Assembly (NCBI GenBank): GCA_039029535.1
Contig: JBCCFW010000039.1
Location: 1-47,948, forward strand
DNA from: JBCCFW01 sp039029535
GTDB taxonomy: Bacteria; Acidobacteriota; JBCCFW01
Direction: 5' to 3'
DNA: 47,948 bases
Shown here in pieces: positions 16,021-22,615 of this stretch. The notes below the pieces were generated by a model. That model saw only the letters and a list, made by a program, of their open reading frames with translations, was not told where the DNA came from and did no database searches. Both the position numbers and the translations under genes were made by a program. Numbering within the stretch: the stretch's first letter is position 1; each line of letters opens with the position of its first letter.

Positions 16021-18312
16021 GTGAACATCTCATTGACCCCCGCCGTGCTGGCCGGGGTGTTGCTCGGCGCGACCCCGACGGTCGCCGCCGAGATCCATGG
16101 CCGCGTCGTCGACTCGTCGACCGGTCGCGGACTCTCCGGGGTCGCCATCGACCTCCCCGACCTCGGCCCCGAGCTGGAGCTGGAACCCCACCGCACCGAC
16201 GACGACGGCGGCTTCCGCTTCGCCTTTCCGGAGGGACGCTGGACGCTCTCCTTCCAGCTCCCCGGCTACGTCCAGGAGCAGCGAGCAGTCGACTCGACGA
16301 CCCGCTCGCCTCTCAACGTGATGCTTCGTCCTCTCTTCCAGGAGACCCTCACGATCGAGGCCATCCCCTCCTGGCAGGTCGATCCCGGTCGTCTTCGACA
16401 GGTCGACCTGCGCCGCGAGGCCGATGCCGATCTCGGTGAGACCTTGCGACTCCTGCCGGGAGCGGGCTCCGTGCGTCGCGGTCCGCTCGGTCTCGATCCG
16501 GTCGTGCGCGGCCTGCGCGAGACGCAGCTCGGGACCTTCGTCGACGGCACGCGGATGTTCGGCGCGGGTCCGGCCCGGATGGACTCGGCCATCGCCCACG
16601 TCGATCCGCTCGACATCAAGAGCCTCACCGTCATCAAGGGACCGCACGCGCTCGCCCATGGCTCGGGAGCCATGTCGGCGGTGCTCGCCACGACCGACGG
16701 AGCTCCCGACCTGAGCGAGCGGTGCGTGCAGGGTGAGCTCGTCGGCTCCTTCGACAGCAACGGTGATCGCTCCGCCTTGCACGCGGCGGTGGCCGGCGGC
16801 GGACCACGGCACTCGGTCGCCTTCAGTGCCACGCGGCGGCAGGGCAACGACGTCGAGGACGGCGCCGGCCGCAAGGTCGACGCGGAGCATGAGAGCGACG
16901 CCTACCGTCTCGCTGCCCGCTTCGAATTCACGGAGACCGACCTCGTCTCTCTCCAGCTCGCGCACCAGGATCAGAGCGACGTCGACTACCCCGGTCGTCT
17001 TCTCGACGCGACCTTCTTCGACACCCGCTCGGTGGTCGTCGACTGGTCGCATCGCAGCGAGAGCCAGCGGGCGCCGGACTTCGACCTCCAGGTCTACCGT
17101 CACCGCATCCGTCACGACATGAACAACGACGACAAGCCGACGGCTCAGGCAAGCCCGATGCGAACGCCGCCGTTCCCGATCCTCGTCGAAGTGGAGACCG
17201 AGTCCGAAACGACGGGCCTACGCTGGATCGGTCGTTGGAGCGGTGAAGATCGCTGGCTCTTGCAGGCCGGCATCGACGCCTACCGGCTCGAGCGGGCGGC
17301 CGACCGCCGCGTCGGCAACCGCAGCAACGGCATGACGATCTTCGAGGACGCGATCTGGCCGGACGTGACCATCGAAGACATCGGCCTCTTCGCGGCCGCC
17401 AACATCGTCCCTCGTGAGGACCTCGAGTGGTCGCTCGGGCTGAGGATCGATCGCTTCGACTCCGACGCGGGGCGATCGAGCCAGTACTTCCTCGACAACA
17501 CGAGCGGCGAGCTCGATCAGGGCGACACCAACGTCTCGGTCACCGCCTCCCTGAGCTGGCGCCCCGCCGACGACTGGACGATCCAGCTCGGGCTCGGACG
17601 CGTCCCGCGCTCGCCGGGAGCCCTCGAACGCTACAGCGATCGCTTCCCGGCAACCCGCTTCCAGCTTCCCGCCGAGTTCGTCGGTGATCCGGAGCTCGAC
17701 CCGGAGGTCGCCACCGAGCTCGACTTCGGGCTCAGCCACGAGACCGAACGCGTGTCGTTCTTCCTCGATCTGTTCTACCGGGACATCGACGATTACATCA
17801 CCGTCATTGCCGACCCGTCGCTCTCACCTCGTCTTCCCCTGTCGCCCCCGACGGTTTACCGCTACGTCAACGGCAGCGGTGCCCGCTTCCACGGTGGCGA
17901 GATCGGCATCGAGGTCCGGCCTGGGTCGAACTGGTCGCTCGGGGCCACGGCTTCCTGGCTTCGTGGCACCGACGAGGAGCTCGACGAGCCCGCGCTGGGC
18001 GTGCCGCCCCTGCACGGGACGATCCACGTCCAGCGTCGCATCGGGCCGGTGACCGTGCAGGGCCGTGCTCGCTGGTCCGACCACCAGGACCGCGTCGCGA
18101 CGGCTCGCTTCGAGCAGGAGACCGCCGGCTGGACCGTCTACGACCTGCTCGTGGACGCCGACCTGCCGCGAGGAGCGAGCCTGTCGTTCCGGATCGAGAA
18201 CCTCACCGACCACGACCACGTGGATCACCTGGCCTCGAGCAACCCGTTCACCGGACGGCGCATCGCGGAGCCGGGTCGCAGCTTCGGCCTGAGCCTGGGC
18301 TGGCAGTTCTGA
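16021..18312 (+). CDS. TonB-dependent outer-membrane receptor with N-terminal carboxypeptidase-regulatory-like domain
   Basis: 763 aa from a GTG at 16021. Signal peptide at about 1-23 (cleavage near TVAA-EIHG). Residues about 24-105 are a CarboxypepD_reg-like beta-sandwich (IHGRVVDSSTGRGLSGVAIDLP, TDDDGGFRFAFPEGRWTLSFQLPGY). The plug follows (about 115-240) with PVVRGLRETQLGTFVDGTRM, ARMDSAIAHVDP and LTVIKGP. The remainder is a 22-strand-type barrel ending in SLGWQF with the terminal aromatic residue typical of outer-membrane barrels. The plug phrase with an R-M-D before the KGP motif resembles copper receptors (OprC/NosA style), and a Cys-rich exported protein is encoded just upstream, so a metal or metal-chelate substrate is suspected. 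No TonB/ExbB/ExbD genes lie in the window. A strong hairpin follows the stop. Confidence 0.88.
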   Translation: MNISLTPAVLAGVLLGATPTVAAEIHGRVVDSSTGRGLSGVAIDLPDLGPELELEPHRTDDDGGFRFAFPEGRWTLSFQLPGYVQEQRAVDSTTRSPLNVMLRPLFQETLTIEAIPSWQVDPGRLRQVDLRREADADLGETLRLLPGAGSVRRGPLGLDPVVRGLRETQLGTFVDGTRMFGAGPARMDSAIAHVDPLDIKSLTVIKGPHALAHGSGAMSAVLATTDGAPDLSERCVQGELVGSFDSNGDRSALHAAVAGGGPRHSVAFSATRRQGNDVEDGAGRKVDAEHESDAYRLAARFEFTETDLVSLQLAHQDQSDVDYPGRLLDATFFDTRSVVVDWSHRSESQRAPDFDLQVYRHRIRHDMNNDDKPTAQASPMRTPPFPILVEVETESETTGLRWIGRWSGEDRWLLQAGIDAYRLERAADRRVGNRSNGMTIFEDAIWPDVTIEDIGLFAAANIVPREDLEWSLGLRIDRFDSDAGRSSQYFLDNTSGELDQGDTNVSVTASLSWRPADDWTIQLGLGRVPRSPGALERYSDRFPATRFQLPAEFVGDPELDPEVATELDFGLSHETERVSFFLDLFYRDIDDYITVIADPSLSPRLPLSPPTVYRYVNGSGARFHGGEIGIEVRPGSNWSLGATASWLRGTDEELDEPALGVPPLHGTIHVQRRIGPVTVQGRARWSDHQDRVATARFEQETAGWTVYDLLVDADLPRGASLSFRIENLTDHDHVDHLASSNPFTGRRIAEPGRSFGLSLGWQF

Positions 18313-18331
18313 CAGAGCCGTCGAGGAGGAC

Positions 18332-18365
18332 GGTGGCGCGGAGCGCTCAGCGTCTCCGCGCCACC
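18332..18365 (+). terminator. Strong hairpin after the TonB receptor
   Basis: GGTGGCGCGGAG at 18332-18343 and its exact complement CTCCGCGCCACC at 18354-18365 form a 12-bp perfect stem around a 10-nt loop, 19 nt after the stop codon. The downstream run is CCCTTCC, not T-rich, so it may act as a 3' stabiliser or a weak intrinsic terminator. Confidence 0.55.
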
Positions 18366-18449
18366 CCTTCCGATGAGCACCGACATCGCCCCGTGTAAGC
18401 TCCAGCCCGAGCTCGAAGCTCGACGATTCGATGGTGGGAGCAGGTCACG

Positions 18450-19118
18450 ATGAGTCAGTGGATCTTTGGTTACGGCTCTCTCATGTTCGAGCCGGAGCTC
18501 GCTCGCCACGTGGTCGAGTCGGTGCCGGCCCGCCTCCTCGGACACCGGCGTCGCTTCAACAAGCTCAGCACCAACCGCTGGTGCCCGGCCGCCGAGAGCT
18601 TCGACGCCTTCCCTCCACCGCGGCCCGACCTCGTTCGTGACGGCGCTCACCGCTCCATCGTTCTCGGCACGGAGGAGGCCGAAGAAGGTGTCATCGAAGG
18701 GCGTCTCCTCCGCTACGAGACAGAGGTCTGGTCGGAGGTGCTCCGCGTGACCGACCTCCGGGAGGGCTACGCACCGGATCGGCCACTCGAGGAGAGCGGC
18801 TACCTCCGTCGCGAGGTCCGCGTCGAGAGGACCGACCGCACCGAGGACGTTCTCGCCGTCACCTACCTCTCCAACCCGGACACGATCTACCGCTCGGACC
18901 TCACGCTGGAGGACACCGCCCGGGCCGTCATCAACGCGACCCCGCAGCGGAGGCGTGACGACTCCGACAGCCGCGGTCTCCACTACCTCGAGGGCTCGCG
19001 CGCGGTGCTGCGACGAGCCGGTCTCATCGATCCCGAGCTCGAAGCCCTCGCCGCAGCCGTGCGGTCGTTCCCCGGTCCGTGGGTGGAGCTCGTGTCGCCC
19101 CCGACTGCGCAGTCGTAG
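18450..19118 (+). CDS. Gamma-glutamylcyclotransferase-like (ChaC/GGCT fold) protein
   Basis: 222 aa, cytoplasmic. The N terminus carries the family signature W-I-F-G-Y-G-S-L (YGSL at 8-11), and a likely catalytic Glu is E105 in DLREGYAPDRP. Then SGYLRREVRVE and the YRSDLTLE segment agree with the GGCT/ChaC cupin-like barrel. Family members release 5-oxoproline from gamma-glutamyl peptides (glutathione for ChaC) or act on gamma-glutamylamines; the substrate here is not readable. GGGAG upstream of the ATG supports the start. It ends 54 nt before the MoxR gene on the same strand and could be co-transcribed with that operon. Confidence 0.78.
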   Translation: MSQWIFGYGSLMFEPELARHVVESVPARLLGHRRRFNKLSTNRWCPAAESFDAFPPPRPDLVRDGAHRSIVLGTEEAEEGVIEGRLLRYETEVWSEVLRVTDLREGYAPDRPLEESGYLRREVRVERTDRTEDVLAVTYLSNPDTIYRSDLTLEDTARAVINATPQRRRDDSDSRGLHYLEGSRAVLRRAGLIDPELEALAAAVRSFPGPWVELVSPPTAQS

Positions 19119-19172
19119 CGAGCCGACCTGGACCCTCCATCCGCCAGCAGGTGACTCGGCTACCATCCCTGC

Positions 19173-20354
19173 ATGAGCACCGACGTCACCACGGCAGCCC
19201 AAGCAGTCCGCACCGCCCTCGCTCGCGCCGGCGAGGGTCTCCTCGAGCGCGAGGCGCTGCTCCAGGCCATCGCCCTGGCAGCGGTCGCCGGCGAGCACGT
19301 GCTGGTCATCGGCCCCCCGGGCACCGCCAAGAGCGAGGCGGTCCGACGCTTCACCGGGGCCATCGGCGGCACCTGCTTCGAGTACCTCCTCGGGCGCTTC
19401 ACCGAGCCCAGCGAGATCTTCGGGCCCGTCGACCTCAGGAAGCTGAGAGACGGCGTGGTCGAGACCCGCACGGACGGGATGCTCCCGGAAGCCGACGTCG
19501 CCTTCCTCGACGAGGTCTTCCAGGGCTCGACCGCCATCCTCAACACCTTGCTCGGCATCCTGAACGAGCGTCGCTTCCGCCGGGGTCAGGCCACCATCAC
19601 CTGCCCGCTCCGTCTCTGCGTCGCCGCCAGCAACGCCCTGCCCGAGGACGAAGCCCTCGCCGCCTTCGGCGATCGCTTCCTGCTCCGACTCTTCGTCGAG
19701 CCCATCGGCGACACGATGCTGGAAGACCTGCTCACCGCCGGCTGGTCCTTGCGGGGTGGCAGCGCACCGACGGAGTCCGCCACGCTCGCCGACCTCGACC
19801 TGCTCTCGCGTGCCGTCCGCGACGTCGACCTCGAGACCGTGCGCCCCGAGCTGGCCACCGCCGTTCGCTTGCTGCGCGGCGTCGGCCTCACCCTCTCCGA
19901 CCGACGCGTCATCAAGCTTCAAGGGCTCGTCGCGGCGGCCTGCGTTCTCGACGGTCGCAGCACCGCGACCACGGCCGACCTCTGGCCCCTGGTCTTCGCC
20001 GTCCCCACCGCACCGGAGCAGGCGCTCGCCCGCGACACGCTCGCACCGCTGCTCGAAGGCTCGTCCAACACGTCCCTGCCCGACGCAGCCGAAGCAGCGT
20101 CGCGCGGACTGCTCGCACGCAGCGGCCGCCTCGCGCGGCAGGCCGACGAGCTGTTGCAGGTCGAACCGGGGCCGGACGTCGAGCGCGAGGCCTGGGTGCT
20201 CCAGCTCGAGTCGGTGCTTCGAGAGATCGATGCGACCTTCGCGAGCGCGAAGCTCCCCGCCGAGCTCGACGATCTCCGCGGACGTCTCGTCGCGAAGGTC
20301 GGTGGGTCCGACGACGACGGGACACGAGCGGCACCGCTCGGCCAGGACGGCTGA
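19173..20354 (+). CDS. MoxR-family AAA+ ATPase of a MoxR-vWA-beta-propeller ternary system
   Basis: 393 aa. AAA+ core of the MoxR/RavA group: Walker A GPPGTAKS at 47-54, the MoxR-typical LLGRFTEPSEIFGPVDLRKL, Walker B VAFLDEV at 109-115, FQGSTAILNTLLGILNERRF, sensor-1 Asn in AASNALPED (154) and DRFLLRLF with the arginine finger region at about 167-174. The C-terminal 150 residues form the lid helices and a longer helical tail. MoxR ATPases act with vWA proteins as chaperone-like remodelling complexes. The downstream gene set (small accessory protein, degenerate vWA plus propeller, helical repeat plus propeller) identifies this as the ATPase of a ternary system of the kind proposed to act in biological conflict. 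First gene of the operon; the next starts 6 nt after its stop. Confidence 0.9.
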   Translation: MSTDVTTAAQAVRTALARAGEGLLEREALLQAIALAAVAGEHVLVIGPPGTAKSEAVRRFTGAIGGTCFEYLLGRFTEPSEIFGPVDLRKLRDGVVETRTDGMLPEADVAFLDEVFQGSTAILNTLLGILNERRFRRGQATITCPLRLCVAASNALPEDEALAAFGDRFLLRLFVEPIGDTMLEDLLTAGWSLRGGSAPTESATLADLDLLSRAVRDVDLETVRPELATAVRLLRGVGLTLSDRRVIKLQGLVAAACVLDGRSTATTADLWPLVFAVPTAPEQALARDTLAPLLEGSSNTSLPDAAEAASRGLLARSGRLARQADELLQVEPGPDVEREAWVLQLESVLREIDATFASAKLPAELDDLRGRLVAKVGGSDDDGTRAAPLGQDG

Positions 20355-20360
20355 GCGATC

Positions 20361-20807
20361 ATGGGGAGGGTCGCGAGTGCCTGGCGTCTCGCCTGGCATC
20401 AGCGTGAGGAGCCGCTCGAGGTCCAGGCGGTGGTGGGCCTGGACGACGTCGCCGTGCAGCTCGCACACCGCTTGCTGCGTCAGCCCGACGTCTTGCCTCG
20501 TCTCCGCGGGCTTCAGTCCACTCGGGTGCTCGTCGTGCTCGGCGCCCTCGACGACCTCCCCTGGGTCGATGGCCTCGTTCACCTCGGCCGGCTCGCAGGA
20601 GACCTGCACCTCCCGACCGCTCTCGCCGCCGACTTGCCCGATGCGCTGCTGAGTGACGTCTTCGCGCAGCGCTTTCCAGGGCTGACGGCTCCCCTCGCCG
20701 TCCTCCCCGACCATGGGCACGTGCTCTCCCTGCACGGCGCCGTTCGTCTCGACGAGACCGGCCTGCACCGGTGGCTGAAGACGAGCTCGACCGGGGGCGA
20801 CGACTGA
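20361..20807 (+). CDS. Small accessory protein of the MoxR-vWA-beta-propeller operon (possibly bpX5-like)
   Basis: 148 aa, no signal peptide or transmembrane segment. Alternating Leu-rich helices and short strands: VLVVLGALDDLPWVDGLVHLG at about 56-76 with an LPWVDG motif (66-71), then LHLPTAL (82-88) and a C-terminal RWLK helix. The LPW-DG-x-LG and LPT patterns recall, from memory, one of the accessory bpX-type domains described for these ternary systems (bpX5 is my best guess; not verified). It starts 6 nt after the MoxR stop, and its own stop TGA shares a base with the next ATG (TGATG), so it is part of one translationally coupled operon. Confidence 0.7.
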   Translation: MGRVASAWRLAWHQREEPLEVQAVVGLDDVAVQLAHRLLRQPDVLPRLRGLQSTRVLVVLGALDDLPWVDGLVHLGRLAGDLHLPTALAADLPDALLSDVFAQRFPGLTAPLAVLPDHGHVLSLHGAVRLDETGLHRWLKTSSTGGDD

Positions 20808-22615
20808 TGGAGCTGCCGCGCCCGCTCCAGCCTTGGGCTGAGGAGCTCGAGATCCTCGCGCCTCACCTGGCGACCAGCCTCGGTGGCCTGTTGCCGCGGC
20901 TGGCGAGCTTCTTCGGACCGCTGCGACGACGACCCCGTGCGGGCATGGGTGAGCCCGACGGCTTCGACGGGCTCACCCGTCGTGGCCCCTACGAGCGTCT
21001 CCTGCTGTCGGAGTGGTTGCTGGCCGAGGAAGCACCCGACGAGTTCTCACGTCGGGCCAGCACGGGAGAGCACGCCTTCCTCGAGCTCTCTCGGCAGGAG
21101 CCGGCCAGCATGCGGCGATCGGTCGTGTTGCTCGACTGTGCGCCCGATCAGCTCGGCCCTCCTCGACTGGTGCAATTGGCCAGCTTGATCGTGCTGTTCC
21201 GTCGGGCAGCGAACGTGGGAGCCGAGTTTCACTGGGGGCTCATCCAGGCGTCGAGCCTCCGCCTGCGCACCGGTCTCGAGCGCGACGACCTCCAGCTGTC
21301 CTTCCTGTCGGGCCGTCACGGCTGGGTCCACTCCATCGACGGCGACGCCTGGCGTGAGCAGCTCGAGGCGCTCGATCTCATCGACGAGGTGCTCGTCCTC
21401 GGCGGACCGACCGTCGTGTCGCTGGCCCGTGAGCTGTCGGCTCGGCTCGTGCGCATCGACGACGTCCTCGAGCTCGGGCCGATGCAGGTCGAGCTCCGAC
21501 TCGAGCCAGCTCAGGGGACTCGACCGCTGCGACTGACGCTCCCCGCCGATCAGGATCGCGGACGACTGCTGCGTGACCCCTTCCGCCAGCCTCACCAGAG
21601 GACTCGCACGTCACTGGACCGGAAGAAGGCCGGCCCAGCACACGCGTTGCGCATCTCCGCCACCGGACGACAGGTCTTCGTGCGACACGAGCAGGGCTTG
21701 GGGATGGCCGGTCTCCCCCCGCGCTACGCCGAGCCCCAGGTCCCTCTCGTCCAGAGCATTCCCGAGCACCTGATCAAGCTCCACCGGATCGATCCCGAGC
21801 GTCGCATCATCGCGGTGGGACGTCTCGGCAAGCGCCTGGCCGGAGCGCTCACGCTCACCGACGACCGTTTCGAGGTGATCGGCCTGCGAGACGAGACGGC
21901 GACCTCGCTCTTCTGGCGGGACGAGCCTCCCTGGAACGAGCTCGTGCCGACCGAGACCGGCGTGCTCGCCGATCTCCACCTCGACCCGTCGGCGGGTCAC
22001 TGGCGCGAGGGGCTGCACGTCGTGGACGGCAGCTCGAGGCTCCATCGCTTCGACTGTCAGACGGACTGGTCGCGGATGACGACGCGGGAGGGGATCGTCG
22101 TCCTGGCGAGCCTCGGGACCGCCGGCTCCCGACGCTCGCTGACCTGGGTCGGCATCGACGACGAGCAGGGCACCGTCCTGGGACGCCAGATCGACCAGCG
22201 AGAGAGATCGTTCGCCCTGCCCGATGGTGGCTGTGCCGCGTCCTTCGGCGCGACCCGTCAGGGCGAGCTCGTGCTCGGCCTGCTCATGGGCGACGACTGC
22301 TGGCGCGTGGCGATGCTGCGCGACTGGGAAGCAGGTCGCAAGCCGGTGATCCTCAACCCGCTCGCCAAGACGGTCATCGCTCCGTTCTCCTGGGGCGATG
22401 AAGTCGGCCTCATCGTGCAAGAGGAGACCGGCGACGTGATCTCGGCGCTCAGCCTGAAGGGTCGTCGCGTGCTGCATCGCAGCAAGGACGTGCTCATCGA
22501 CGTCGTGGCGAGCCCGATGGACGATCGTCTCGTCGGCCTCACCGTCGACGGCCGTCTGCTCATCCTCGAGGTCGAGTCGCTGCTCGCTGCCGACGAGCCG
22601 GAGCTCCGAGCATGA
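20807..22615 (+). CDS. Degenerate vWA domain - beta-propeller protein of the ternary system
   Basis: 602 aa from the ATG at 20807; an in-frame GTG at 20771 would overlap the previous gene more deeply, while the TGATG overlap and GGGGG upstream favour 20807. Residues about 1-250 are a vWA-like Rossmann fold: RGPYERLLLSEWLL, RRSVVLLDCAPDQLGPPRLVQLASLIVLFRR and GAEFHWGLIQ. The metal-site D-x-S-x-S is replaced by D110-C-A-P-D114, so normal MIDAS metal binding is unlikely. From about 270 onward the protein is a run of short beta-blades (LTLTDDRFEVIGL, LADLHLD, LHVVDGSSRLHRFD, LTWVGIDDEQG, LVGLTVDGRLLILEVE), read as a beta-propeller. It is expected to be the partner on which the MoxR ATPase acts. 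Its stop overlaps the next start as ATGA. Confidence 0.78.
   Translation: MELPRPLQPWAEELEILAPHLATSLGGLLPRLASFFGPLRRRPRAGMGEPDGFDGLTRRGPYERLLLSEWLLAEEAPDEFSRRASTGEHAFLELSRQEPASMRRSVVLLDCAPDQLGPPRLVQLASLIVLFRRAANVGAEFHWGLIQASSLRLRTGLERDDLQLSFLSGRHGWVHSIDGDAWREQLEALDLIDEVLVLGGPTVVSLARELSARLVRIDDVLELGPMQVELRLEPAQGTRPLRLTLPADQDRGRLLRDPFRQPHQRTRTSLDRKKAGPAHALRISATGRQVFVRHEQGLGMAGLPPRYAEPQVPLVQSIPEHLIKLHRIDPERRIIAVGRLGKRLAGALTLTDDRFEVIGLRDETATSLFWRDEPPWNELVPTETGVLADLHLDPSAGHWREGLHVVDGSSRLHRFDCQTDWSRMTTREGIVVLASLGTAGSRRSLTWVGIDDEQGTVLGRQIDQRERSFALPDGGCAASFGATRQGELVLGLLMGDDCWRVAMLRDWEAGRKPVILNPLAKTVIAPFSWGDEVGLIVQEETGDVISALSLKGRRVLHRSKDVLIDVVASPMDDRLVGLTVDGRLLILEVESLLAADEPELRA

Noticed and set aside
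18225..20768. 847-codon open frame on the minus strand
   Set aside because: It lies antisense to the TonB-receptor end, the GGCT-like gene and the MoxR ATPase, whose plus-strand products have clear motifs. Long antisense frames are expected from strong GC3 codon bias; its translation is Gly/Glu/Val/Arg-rich with no fold or start signal.
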